The notes: generated from the sequence alone by a model not told the origin. 64,000 bases of DNA from Rhynchopus sp. YZ270_cl-10 (GCA_964035575.1 OZ037844.1:930001-994000); one strand, 5' to 3'; positions 42,483 to 53,043 are shown, counted from the first letter of the stretch. Made by a program: numbers and translations.

Positions 42483-43094
42483 CAGGGTTCTCGCACTGAA
42501 GATTTTTAGTCTAAAAATCTTCAAATAAAAAATATGGAAAAAACTGTTGAAGATTTTTAACTTAAAAATCTTCACAAAAAAAAATTTTTTTGGGGTAAAT
42601 TTTTCACTCATCTTCCCACCCTCTCCCACCTGACACCCATCTCCTCGCCTGCGGCGCAAGCTTACATCACACCCTTCCCATGACATAGTTTGGCTGTAAA
42701 ATAGTGCAATTTTATGCGCAATTTTAGAAATGTTGCGTACCGTGGCTTCGCCAGGAACCTTTGGGTGCCATGGACACCGTTTCTTTCCCTGTTTCATACC
42801 CTCACAGAAGCTACATACCACCATGATATTCTGAGTCTTGGGGTATGGGGTTTTCTCGATGAGATCGAGGCGTCGTCGAGAAAGCTCGGAATACACCCAA
42901 AAACACCTGAAAACCCATTTTTTCCGGCGAAAAAAATTTTTTTTCGGGAAAAAAATTGACCCCCCGAGAAAAAAAAACGAGATCCTAGAAACAACCCTGC
43001 TCGGAAGGTCTTGTAAAAAAAAGTTTTTTGGGGTGGAAAAAAATCCTTATAATCTTAAAAGTTTTAAAAAGTGTTGAAGATTGCGAGAACCCTG
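42483..43094. mobile_element. non-autonomous hAT-like element
   Basis: 612 bp with inverted ends CAGGGTTCTCGCA and an exact 8-bp target duplication AGCACACT (42475-42482 and 43095-43102), the pattern of the hAT superfamily. Two perfect hairpins (GAAGATTTTTAGTC and GAAGATTTTTAACTT with their complements) lie near the left end, and a copy of repeat E at 42650-42800. No transposase. Confidence 0.85.
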
Positions 43095-43212
43095 AGCACA
43101 CTTTAAAAAAAAAAAAAAATGTTCAGTGACATGCGTGCGAACACATTTTGCGAAGCGGTATGACACTAAACACGATGTTGACTTGTGCAGCCCCAATGGC
43201 AAACCCGAGACA

Positions 43213-43385
43213 GTTGTGAGGGGGAAAGAAACAATAGAGTAGTTGAAATGTACTGAAACGCATCTCAGTCTAGCTCATCCAATGAGTGGGACGTGAGTGG
43301 TCCGTACCGTACGAGAAAGTAGGAGGTTCACAACCGCTTGGCGAATCACGCGACCTCTGTATACCCCAGACTTTTGAAAAGCAAA
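43213..43385. repeat. dispersed repeat J, copy 2
   Basis: Matches 21470-21650, including GGCGAATCACGCGACCTCT and CCCCAGACTTTTGAAAAGCA. Confidence 0.6.
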
Positions 43386-43589
43386 GAAATATTTCTTGCT
43401 TTTCTAAACGAAAAGAAGGCAAAGAGGGTGCGTAAAATGTACCCTAGTTGGTGTGGCTGACGACCCCAAAATAGCAGAAAATAGCACTTTATCGTGCTTT
43501 ATCCACCTAAAATAGCAGGGTGTTGGGAGGCGTTGGGAAGCGTTGGAAGGTGAGTCACTTTTTTTCCAACCGGCATGAGCTTTTTTCGC

Positions 43590-43700
43590 GTTGGTGAAGC
43601 TTTTAAACAGCCGCATTGTCATTTCCGGAATCCGTCCGCGCTGTGGTGGGGTCAATTTGCCGAAATGGACAAGTTCTGAGTACATACATGATCAATTTTC
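43590..43700. repeat. conserved GTAC-seed block, left of the satellite
   Basis: GTTGGTGAAGCTTTTAAA, then ATTTCCGGAATCCGTCCG and GGGGTCAATTTGCCGAAATG; the same block is at 10281-10370, 41871-41957, 45207-45318 and 55946-56048, always beside GTAC-type repeats. Confidence 0.8.
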
Positions 43701-43710
43701 TCACACCTCA

Positions 43711-44370
43711 CTGTGCACAGTATACACAGTATACACAGTATACACAGTATACACAGTATACACAGTATACACAGTATACACAGTATACACAGTATACACA
43801 GTATACACAGTATACACAGTATACACAGTATACACAGTATACACAGTATACACAGTATACACAGTATACACAGTATACACAGTATACACAGTATACACAG
43901 TATACACAGTATACACAGTATACACAGTATACACAGTATACACAGTATACACAGTATACACAGTATACACAGTATACACAGTATACACAGTATACACAGT
44001 ATACACAGTATACACAGTATACACAGTATACACAGTATACACAGTATACACAGTATACACAGTATACACAGTATACACAGTATACACAGTATACACAGTA
44101 TACACAGTATACACAGTATACACAGTATACACAGTATACACAGTATACACAGTATACACAGTATACACAGTATACACAGTATACACAGTATACACAGTAT
44201 ACACAGTATACACAGTATACACAGTATACACAGTATACACAGTATACACAGTATACACAGTATACACAGTATACACAGTATACACAGTATACACAGTATA
44301 CACAGTATACACAGTATACACAGTATACACAGTATACACAGTATACACAGTATACACAGTATACACAGCA
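43711..44370. repeat. 9-bp satellite, unit GTATACACA, about 73 copies
   Basis: A perfect array apart from edge units. The left side adjoins the conserved seed block and the right side carries the flank also found at 7497-7612. Confidence 0.97.
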
Positions 44371-44480
44371 CAGCTGGCCAAAAAAAGATCGAAAACCACT
44401 ATTTTAGTCAGTTTCGTGACATCCCAGCCAGTTCCGGCCCCGGTCTGTCAAATCTGTGTCTCTGTATGCCTACAACGAGA
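44371..44480. repeat. conserved right flank of the 9-bp satellite, second copy
   Basis: Near-identical to 7497-7612. Confidence 0.7.
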
Positions 44481-44825
44481 AGACCCCTGGTAAAAATAAA
44501 ATAAAAAAAAACCAAAAAAAAGGTGCCCCTAACCGATTCCCCGTGTTTCTACCGGTTTACCCCCCATGAACCGCTGTCACACCAATAAGTATGGACCCAT
44601 GGCTGTGTAACTTAAGTGACTTAAGTTTTTAAAAAAAAAAAAACTTAAGTCGCTTAAGTTACCTTAAGTCATCGTTTTTTTTTTTTTTTTTTTTTTCCCT
44701 TTTGCTTGGCTTGGGTGTGAAGCTTCAGGTGGTCTGAAGAGTGATCTGACCATATTCTCTAGGTATAACAGTCCTCAAAAAATGCATTGACGAAAGAATT
44801 TTGCACTTTTGACCACCACAGATTA

Positions 44826-45207
44826 TGTACCTGTGTACCTGTGTACCTGTGTACCTGTGTACCTGTGTACCTGTGTACCTGTGTACCTGTGTACCTGTGT
44901 ACCTGTGTACCTGTGTACCTGTGTACCTGTGTACCTGTGTACCTGTGTACCTGTGTACCTGTGTACCTGTGTACCTGTGTACCTGTGTACCTGTGTACCT
45001 GTGTACCTGTGTACCTGTGTACCTGTGTACCTGTGTACCTGTGTACCTGTGTACCTGTGTACCTGTGTACCTGTGTACCTGTGTACCTGTGTACCTGTGT
45101 ACCTGTGTACCTGTGTACCTGTGTACCTGTGTACCTGTGTACCTGTGTACCTGTGTACCTGTGTACCTGTGTACCTGTGTACCTGTGTACCTGTGTACCT
45201 GTGTACT
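44826..45207. repeat. 8-bp satellite, unit GTACCTGT (GTACACAG on minus), about 48 copies
   Basis: A perfect array ending directly in GTACTGTGCGGAAATTGACC, the edge of the conserved seed block. Confidence 0.97.
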
Positions 45208-45318
45208 GTGCGGAAATTGACCAAAAACGAGAACTTGTACGTTTCGGCAAATTGACCCCACCACTGGCCGGACGGATTCCAGAAATGCAAATACCGCCGT
45301 TTAAAAGCTTCACCAACG
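45207..45318. repeat. conserved GTAC-seed block inside the 44598-45919 element
   Basis: CGGAAATTGACCAAAAACGA, then CGGCAAATTGACCCCACCAC to CTTCACCAACGAA. Confidence 0.8.
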
Positions 45319-46810
45319 AAAATTTTTTCCCCCAACACGTGTATCCCCTATGAGGGTGACAACTGGTAGAAACACGGGTAATCGGTTATGCAGCCACGCC
45401 AAGCATAATATTTCGTTGCAAAATATTTACGTTTCGGAAAGTGGAAAATGACTGTCATGTACCAGCCATTTTACCATCGATATTTCACTGTCATGTCTAC
45501 TCCGAATAATCGCCCCTCACGTGTGCACTTGACCGCACGCGGGTGCAGTGATAAGTCCGATTTGATTGGGTGGTCACCCTCATTTGGAATTTTCAGTAGG
45601 GATGCTGCATCAGGAAACTACGGGTATCCGGCCCCTTCAGTGAAGTTCATCGTCCAAGCAAAAACAAAAACAAAAAAAAAATACAAAAAAAAAACGGTAA
45701 CTTAAGCTAACTTAAGTGACTTAAGTTGGTAACTTAAGCTGTTTTTTTATAAAAAAAACTTAAGTTACGTTTTTTTCCTAAAAAAACTTAAGTTTTTTTC
45801 TCGAAAACTTAAGTTTTTTAATTTAAGTTTTTTTTTTCAGTAGCTTAAGTCGCCTAAATTTTCCGGAGGATTTCGGAAAAAACTTAAGTTTTTTTTTTAG
45901 CTTAAGTTACACAGCCATGTGGACCTATTGGGGTTTTTTTATTTTATGGGCCAATTTTTCTGGTACATATTTTTTCAAAACACGGTTCGTTTATCGGGTG
46001 GGACAAGAAGAGCAAAGAAACCCAAAGAAAACATGCAAGACGAATGTACCTCATTGTGCACACACATCCTACCAAACAAAAATAGGGATGGACAACATAC
46101 GTTGCCTTCTTTGTTTCTCCCTTTTTTGCATGTGTCTCGTTTTCTAGATCGGAACCTGCAGCGTCTTTTTCAGAGTGCTGACAAGCTCGACACAGGGTAT
46201 GATGGGTATAGCTGGAAGAAACATAAAGGAACAGATACTAAAAATATGATAAGGGAAGCAGAGGAGAAAATTGCACTTCAGCACAGTGCCTGAGAGTAAC
46301 TGCCTCTGCTGCATCTTGCCACTGACCATGATGCTGTCCTTTTCAAGATTGGGACTTGGAGCGTCTTGTTCTAAGTGCTGACAAGCCCGACACAGGATGT
46401 ATGATGGGTATAGCTAGAAGAAACATAAAAGAACAGACTAGTGCTCCCGCTAGGGAAAAAGCCGGCTATATATGACCAGGGGTCGGGTGGCACCTTTTAG
46501 TGGCTCGAAAGCCGCTGAACACGCCTACCGGTTTAGCGGTTTTGGCAGTGTCTCTTTTGGCGGGGGTTGGGGGAGGGTCAATTTTCCCATCTGGGCTTTG
46601 GGGTCTTTCCTCGGCGATGGGTGGTTGGGTCGGGGAGATTCTTTCATTAAAGAGGGAGAAATACCTGTGTCGTAAGCAAAATTGGCTTTCACCATGTCCA
46701 CAAAACAAATTCCTGCCCAGCACATTAAAATCAAAGGAAAACTTTGGTTGAGTATCAGACAGGAACTTGTCCTGCCACTGCTTTGAAAAGGGTCACACGA
46801 AAGGTTTTTA

Positions 46811-47009
46811 CACTCCACTCACATTATAGCGCAATATCGTGTATTCTAATAGGGTGAAACAAGCGCACACCTTATCTCACGTTACTCATATTTTCACACG
46901 TTTCTCACTTTTCCGCGGTGTGAAAAAGTGAGGGAAAAAAAGGCTTTTTTTGCGCGTTTTTTTCCCGCGGTTGACAACTACCCCGTTGAACTACCTAGGT
47001 GAGTGAGAA
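46811..47009. other. intergenic, no gene seen
   Basis: An imperfect inverted TTTCTCACTTTTCC/GTGAAAAAGTGAG near 46898-46933. Confidence 0.35.
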
Positions 47010-47215
47010 GCCTGCGCACCTCACGAAGGGTCCAAAGGGTTCATGACCACTACAAGGCTTGGAGGGTCTCTAATTTCGTATGCACTCTTGATGCTACACT
47101 CAGGGCATGTCTCGGTCATGAAGGAAGCTTGACTGTCACGTCACCTGATAGTCCCATCTGGTGGGCATGGCATATCCTCATGTCCCCTCCCTTTATCAAA
47201 AGCCCAAACCACGGT
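47010..47215 (-). pseudogene. coding-like gene fragment abutting cyclase copy 4
   Basis: Protein-like on the minus strand in two overlapping frames, one reading GGDMRICHAHQMGLSGDVTV, the other TETCPECSIKSAYEIRDPP and on to a stop near 47012. C-x2-C and the style recall a fragment of a larger domain (possibly a ubiquitin-hydrolase-like fold), but this is weak. Probably a broken exon. Confidence 0.3.
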
Positions 47216-49424
47216 CTCTGCTGGGGGTGCTGGTGTGGGTCACTTCGAAGACGTTGTCGTGTCTGCTGCTGCCGTACTCGTACACACCGACTGTGGTGCT
47301 GGGCTTCATGATCTCCGCAAGAGATGCTGGCAGCGACGTGCCCATCGGCGGTGCGTACAGGAACACCTTTGCCAGGGACACAGCCTCTTCGCACAGCGCC
47401 CAGCTGCGCTGCACAGACGGCCCCATCACCGTCAGGAAGCGCTGTGTGCGTGACCCCACGTCGCCGTGTTCTGTTGGCCCACTCGCAAGACCCGCACCCG
47501 CAAGTGTCGTCCTGCTGTGTACACGTTCCATAAAGTGCACAGCGTTCTCAGCATGTGCCTGTGTCGCACGAGCAAGGTTCCACCCAACACACACACGGCT
47601 CCCCAGCAGTGACACCAATGTACCCCCGCTCTGGTCCAACGCAGTCATCAGGACCGACATCACATTGCTCATGTCCTGCAATGCTCCCCCACACTCATCC
47701 GCACGCACAACCACCTCCACCTCCAACACACCCACAGTCGCAACAGCAGACACACGTGTTCGTGCAAGTGTCTCAGACATACTGTGCGCCACCTCACCGT
47801 CAGTCGTGTAACGCATGGTGCTCTTCATAAACGGCAGCAGTGGCATCGTCTCAGGCTGGAGCGGGTCAAACCTCCTCTCTGCAAGCGAAGGTGGCCACAC
47901 ACAGCACACAAGCACAGGCTCTGCCACACCCTTCAGCTCAAGCGCCTCTGCCGCGCCTGCCACCCCCACACAGCTGCCACAGTGCTGCTCCCACAGGTCC
48001 GCAGGCACAGCAACAGCACCCGGTGTGCACGTGCTCTCGATGCGTGCTGCCACGTTCACAGTGTGGCCGAAGTAGTCAGTCCGTCCCGTCAGTGCGTTCT
48101 GCTCCGCAGCCACAGGGCCGCTGTTCACACCAATGCGCACCGTGAGCCCACCCCACAAGTTGCCACGTTCAGCACAGATTGGCACCTCCATCAACGACGC
48201 AGGCCAGTCCGCAGCACGGAGCATCTCGTGCACATTCAGCCCAAAGTCAACACCTTCTTGTGTGGTCTCGAAGGCAACCATGAAGGCGTCACCGATTGTC
48301 TTCACCTCGTAGCCACTAAACGTCTGCATCGCAGTCCGCATCACCGAGTTGTGGATCCACAGCCCATCCCGCATCCCGTCAGGTGCGCCTTCCCAGATCG
48401 ACGTGGACGAGCGGATGTCTGTGAACACCACCGTCACTGCCTCGCTGTGTGTACCAGGTGCCGTCACAATGCTCTGGACAGACATCTGGTCGTCTCTGTC
48501 GAACAGTGCAGCAGGGAGGTAGGGGCGGTAACGCCGCAGGTTCAGCTCCATCTTCTCGAGTGTTGCATGCATCTCAGGGGGCAGCAGCGCCTTGCGTGCA
48601 TCCAGCATGCGTGCCACACCGTCCACGTCGTACTTCGCCAGCAGCGCTGTGATCTCCTGCACTGCACTGATGGTGCGCTGCATGGCCGCCTGCTCCTTCA
48701 TCACTGTCGTTGCAAACCCTCGTGTGATGATAAAGTCCAACACAAACACAGACAAGGTACCGGCTAAGTTGTTTGGCGGGAAAGGCACAGCGCATGGCAG
48801 AGTGTCGCACGCCAGCATGTCCTCGAAGTACTCACGCCTCACCTCCTGCGTGCCAAAACCTGGAAGGTCAAGGAGCCCAAAACGCAAGCTTTCCTCGACT
48901 GCGATTGTCACGAGGTACACCACTGTGAAGGCCACCAACCCGAAGGTGTACTTTGGGGGCATCTGCAACACCAGCATCTCGTCAATCACGATCACGAGCA
49001 ACGGCCATCCTGGGTTTCCTATAGTCCGTCCGGCAAGGTCGTACACGAACACGGCAAGTGCCTGAGTATAAAGTATGGTAACAACAAGCGGAACGGGCAT
49101 CTGCTTCTTGAAAAGCACCAAGTATACAAAAGCAGCATTCACAATCGTGAACAACACACTCGCCACGTAAAAGGACGGCACGTCATTTGCTGTCTCGTAG
49201 ATAGAAAACAAAAACAGCAACATCAGAACTAGGCCCATGAGTGAAGAGACAAAAATGATTTTGCGTCCCGACTGTGCTTGTTTCCCCAGAGTCCCGTCCA
49301 CTGAGATCATGTTCTTAAACCAATCCATGCTCGCCATCTTCATCTTCGCCATGTGGTTGTGTTCCTCCCTAGTTGGGGTGGGGTGTATCAAAAGGGGTGG
49401 GGAAGCGTAGGACTCATCAGACAT
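47196..49424 (-). CDS. membrane adenylate cyclase, copy 4, with a replaced C-terminal tail
   Basis: 742 residues; catalytic residues intact. Homology to the other copies ends at about 47218, so the last residues (RDRGLGF) come from unrelated sequence and the usual SRPRRCFASESTCS tail and 3' flank are missing. The tail lies after the second cyclase fold, so activity need not be lost. The membrane half is distinct (LMGLVLMLLFLFSIYE, ILYTQALAVFVYDLAG, PNNLAGTLSVFVLDFII). It shares GVAGAAEALEL with copies 3 and 5 and HSMSETLA with copy 2. Confidence 0.88.
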   Translation of the reverse strand: MSDESYASPPLLIHPTPTREEHNHMAKMKMASMDWFKNMISVDGTLGKQAQSGRKIIFVSSLMGLVLMLLFLFSIYETANDVPSFYVASVLFTIVNAAFVYLVLFKKQMPVPLVVTILYTQALAVFVYDLAGRTIGNPGWPLLVIVIDEMLVLQMPPKYTFGLVAFTVVYLVTIAVEESLRFGLLDLPGFGTQEVRREYFEDMLACDTLPCAVPFPPNNLAGTLSVFVLDFIITRGFATTVMKEQAAMQRTISAVQEITALLAKYDVDGVARMLDARKALLPPEMHATLEKMELNLRRYRPYLPAALFDRDDQMSVQSIVTAPGTHSEAVTVVFTDIRSSTSIWEGAPDGMRDGLWIHNSVMRTAMQTFSGYEVKTIGDAFMVAFETTQEGVDFGLNVHEMLRAADWPASLMEVPICAERGNLWGGLTVRIGVNSGPVAAEQNALTGRTDYFGHTVNVAARIESTCTPGAVAVPADLWEQHCGSCVGVAGAAEALELKGVAEPVLVCCVWPPSLAERRFDPLQPETMPLLPFMKSTMRYTTDGEVAHSMSETLARTRVSAVATVGVLEVEVVVRADECGGALQDMSNVMSVLMTALDQSGGTLVSLLGSRVCVGWNLARATQAHAENAVHFMERVHSRTTLAGAGLASGPTEHGDVGSRTQRFLTVMGPSVQRSWALCEEAVSLAKVFLYAPPMGTSLPASLAEIMKPSTTVGVYEYGSSRHDNVFEVTHTSTPSRDRGLGF

Positions 49425-49647
49425 CTTCTTTGCTGTCTGCGACACGCATGCTCGGACACCTTCGTCGCCACTCATCAGCAACGAAGGCTGAAGGGTGTTG
49501 ACATAGTATCAGGTGCCCACAGGGAGAGACAGAAACGACACCTTCGTGAGTTCATATGAAAAACAGTTTCTTTTTTTTCCACGATATGTATTGAAGTGAA
49601 GTAAGGGGTACAGAGAGAGAGAGAGGTACAAGAGAGATCAAGCACGT
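49425..49647 (-). promoter_or_regulatory. conserved upstream region of cyclase copy 4 (shortened)
   Basis: Homologous to the other upstream regions as far as the GAGAGAGA tract and CACGTTGACTT, then diverges. Confidence 0.45.
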
Positions 49648-49761
49648 TGACTTAATTTAATAATGAGTAATTTATTTTATTGCATTGGTGAAAATTTATC
49701 GTACTCCTTTATGTACCCTCCACCACCACTTTATCCAACTCTGGGCACTTTATCCCACCCT

Positions 49762-49853
49762 ATAAAGTGATTTCCCACCCTATAAAGTGGTTTTTACACC
49801 CTATAAAGTGGTTTTCCCACCCTATAAAGTGATTTTTTCACCCTATAAAGTTG
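49762..49853. repeat. minisatellite, unit about CACCCTATAAAGTGRTTTT, five copies
   Basis: Five adjacent units; two related units (CACCCCATAAAG) lie at 50190-50222. Confidence 0.8.
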
Positions 49854-50300
49854 AAAATTTTTTTTTCTTCGCAAGACATTTTTCAGCCGAAAAAAAAATT
49901 TTTTTTTGGGCTCAGATGGGCCCAAAAATGCAAAAAAAGCAAGAATTTTGATGTTTTGAGCATCACATATTTATTCCCCGGTCATTTTCTGAACAAAACC
50001 CACCCTGTACATTTTGTATGGGCCAGCGCCTTGTCAAAAAATTTCAACAAAAAAAATTTTTTTTTCGCGATATTTTTGACCCCTGAGTGGGTCTTTGGGC
50101 CCAAAAAATGCAAAAAAAACTTGAAAAAAATCGACAAGTTAAAATTTCAACCAATACACCCTGTTTTTGACCATAAAATGAAAGAATCCACCCCATAAAG
50201 TAAAATTCCACCCCATAAAGCCATTTTATTTAACTCCAAAAATCAGGAGTACTCAAAATTATCACCATATGCAATAAAACTACCTTATCAACGCCAATAT
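49854..50300. repeat. repeat D-like A/T sequence
   Basis: CGCAAGACATTTTTCAGCC, then an AnTn run and GGGCTCAGATGGG, also found at 30425-30505. No gene. Confidence 0.5.
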
Positions 50301-50312
50301 GGGCCATTTTTT

Positions 50313-50420
50313 CACTCTCGAATCGGTTCGTGCCCCTCTCGTGCCCTTCGGGCACTCGAGGAGCACTCACCGATTCTCGAGTGAAATAATGACCCATTAT
50401 TTGTTGTTAATAAATAGCTA
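50313..50420. repeat. long palindrome plus AATAAATAGCTA
   Basis: CACTCTCGAATCGGTTCGTG pairs with its complement at 50357-50383 around an inner GTGCCCTTCGGGCAC hairpin; AATAAATAGCTA follows. Same design as 34131-34250 and related to the start of element C. Confidence 0.7.
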
Positions 50421-50950
50421 TTTACTTAGGGCAGAACATATTTTTATTTTGTTTGTGGTTCCCGTTACCGCCGCACTTTTTTTTTGGATTTTCGGGGGGA
50501 AATAACTAAACGGTACAATTGGGTGGCTTCTTTGTGGTTTCGTGACGCGATACCCACACCCGCCACGTCCTCCAATGGGCTGAAAGTGTTAAAGTAAGGC
50601 ATTTTAGAAATAAATTTTTACCTCTCGGCCTGTCAGCTGGAGCATCCGCGCATGAAAATTGTGGAAAACTTTGCATCCCAAACACCCTCAACAACGCCCG
50701 CCAAAAGGCGCCCCTTGTTGCTGGGAGTTGGTTCTAATTGATACCTGCACAGCAGACATTCCTATGAGTCCAGCGCAGTTTGGCCTGTCTGCAGCGGTGA
50801 GGGGAAAATTATTTTTTTTTGACTAGTAGCAATCAACGAAAAAACCTTTTTTTCTCTTTTACTTACCTATCAGAGTTACTATTTTTTTTTTGCGTGCGTG
50901 CGAACAGATTTTTGGGGAGCGGTGGGACACTAAACAAGGTTTTTAATTGT
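50421..50950. other. intergenic, no gene seen
   Basis: Homopolymer-rich, with a weak minus-strand frame at 50506-50694 that lacks support. Confidence 0.35.
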
Positions 50951-51054
50951 GCTACTGGTGTGGCCCGCCCCTCGATTTAACCCACTTTTGGCCATTCTTG
51001 GGCCATTCTTGAGCCGTGTTTTTTTAGGTGTATTTTTTAATTTTTTTGCCCTTT

Positions 51055-51405
51055 ACACAGTATACACAGTATACACAGTATACACAGTATACACAGTATA
51101 CACAGTATACACAGTATACACAGTATACACAGTATACACAGTATACACAGTATACACAGTATACACAGTATACACAGTATACACAGTATACACAGTATAC
51201 ACAGTATACACAGTATACACAGTATACACAGTATACACAGTATACACAGTATACACAGTATACACAGTATACACAGTATACACAGTATACACAGTATACA
51301 CAGTATACACAGTATACACAGTATACACAGTATACACAGTATACACAGTATACACAGTATACACAGTATACACAGTATACACAGTATACACAGTATACAC
51401 AGTAC
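51055..51405. repeat. 9-bp satellite, unit GTATACACA, about 39 copies
   Basis: A perfect array, separated from the next satellite by GGGGATTGGGAG. Confidence 0.97.
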
Positions 51406-51419
51406 ACAGGGGATTGGGA

Positions 51420-52209
51420 GTACAGTACAGTACAGTACAGTACAGTACAGTACAGTACAGTACAGTACAGTACAGTACAGTACAGTACAGTACAGTACAG
51501 TACAGTACAGTACAGTACAGTACAGTACAGTACAGTACAGTACAGTACAGTACAGTACAGTACAGTACAGTACAGTACAGTACAGTACAGTACAGTACAG
51601 TACAGTACAGTACAGTACAGTACAGTACAGTACAGTACAGTACAGTACAGTACAGTACAGTACAGTACAGTACAGTACAGTACAGTACAGTACAGTACAG
51701 TACAGTACAGTACAGTACAGTACAGTACAGTACAGTACAGTACAGTACAGTACAGTACAGTACAGTACAGTACAGTACAGTACAGTACAGTACAGTACAG
51801 TACAGTACAGTACAGTACAGTACAGTACAGTACAGTACAGTACAGTACAGTACAGTACAGTACAGTACAGTACAGTACAGTACAGTACAGTACAGTACAG
51901 TACAGTACAGTACAGTACAGTACAGTACAGTACAGTACAGTACAGTACAGTACAGTACAGTACAGTACAGTACAGTACAGTACAGTACAGTACAGTACAG
52001 TACAGTACAGTACAGTACAGTACAGTACAGTACAGTACAGTACAGTACAGTACAGTACAGTACAGTACAGTACAGTACAGTACAGTACAGTACAGTACAG
52101 TACAGTACAGTACAGTACAGTACAGTACAGTACAGTACAGTACAGTACAGTACAGTACAGTACAGTACAGTACAGTACAGTACAGTACAGTACAGTACAG
52201 TACAGTACA
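51420..52209. repeat. 5-bp satellite, unit GTACA, about 158 copies
   Basis: A perfect pentanucleotide array of 790 bases; yields false ORFs of about 400 codons. Confidence 0.97.
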
Positions 52210-52466
52210 GATTTTAGCCACCGTGTTGTGAATTATTCTTAACCGAAAGGTTAGGACCACCCCAAATTTCCCCTCCAGTCACTATGCAGAGGTGACTCCG
52301 GGTCAGACCTAGCGTGAAAACCACCCCAAAAAAACACCGGGTAACAAATTAAAAAAGGGACCCCCCCTCGATTTGACCCACTTTTGGGCCATTCTTGGGC
52401 CATTCTTGAGACACGCAAAACCAGAAATCGGGCCACACCAGCTACCCTAAATTACTTTTTATTTAA

Positions 52467-52608
52467 AACAAAGAAAAGTTTATAAGATGATCCTAAGCCT
52501 CTCGTGCTTAGTCACCTTATCATATTCGTTATCGCACAGCATCAGCTGCGCTGGCTTCTACAAGTTTGTTGTCAGGGATGATATCATTTCCCCAGCCGGA
52601 GTTCGTAA
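52467..52608 (-). mobile_element. 3' tail of the LINE at 12190-13297
   Basis: About 140 bases, near-identical to 12190-12329, including the last ORF codons, hairpin and T-rich tail. A severely 5'-truncated insertion. Confidence 0.8.
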
Positions 52609-53043
52609 TACAAAAGGCACTCCGTATCCAAAACAGGGGGGCAGTCTGGGGACAAAAACAGATTTCTGTATTGGGGGTTTGAAAATTAGTTTTGTTTTTG
52701 CTACTTTATTTTGTTCTTTTTTGTTTTGTTGTGGTTTACTTTCGCAGCATGACCAAGGGTAGTTAAGACATGGTACGTTACTTTTCTGTATTGGGGGGGG
52801 TTAGGGGGGTCCGTCCGGCCGTTTTTGCTGTCCCAAACCACTTTTTTTTGTAAAAACCCGCGAAAAACCCGAAAAAACACCTCAAAACACCCCCAAACCC
52901 CCAAAAAATCACCCGAAACCACGAAAAACACACTTTTGAGCACTATTTCGCACTTTTTCCTGATTTTTTTGGTGTTTTTTCCCGCTTTTTCCGTTTTCCA
53001 TGGAATTATACCCCCTATTATGCCTATAGAATCCCTGTACTGC
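52609..53043. other. intergenic
   Basis: T-rich repeat copy (52665-52762), then A/C-rich sequence with ACCCCCAAACCCCC words. No gene. Confidence 0.4.

Larger units (their letters stand above)
44598..45919. mobile_element. TIR element with 6-bp target duplication, carrying the 8-bp satellite
   Basis: 1,322 bp with perfect 20-bp TIRs CATGGCTGTGTAACTTAAGT and exact TGGACC duplications (44592-44597 and 45920-45925). The empty target is present at about 59316-59321 in the other repeat F copy. Sub-terminal regions hold many ACTTAAGT palindromes. Inside are the 8-bp satellite and the conserved seed block. No transposase; the superfamily is unassigned. Confidence 0.92.
44490..46810. repeat. dispersed repeat F, copy 3, split by a transposon
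   Basis: 44490-44597 plus 45926-46810 together match 59222-60215, apart from the inserted 1,322-bp element. Contains CCGGTTTAGCGGTTTTGGCA and TGGTTGGGTCGGGGAGATTC near the right end. Confidence 0.8.
50951..52446. mobile_element. probable TIR-bounded element containing two satellites
   Basis: Inverted ends GGTGTGGCCCG with extensions (50951-50967 and 52429-52446), and a direct repeat inside each end (TTGGGCCATTCTTGAG, 50997-51013 and 52393-52411). Two satellites fill the centre. Boundaries are tentative. Confidence 0.5.
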
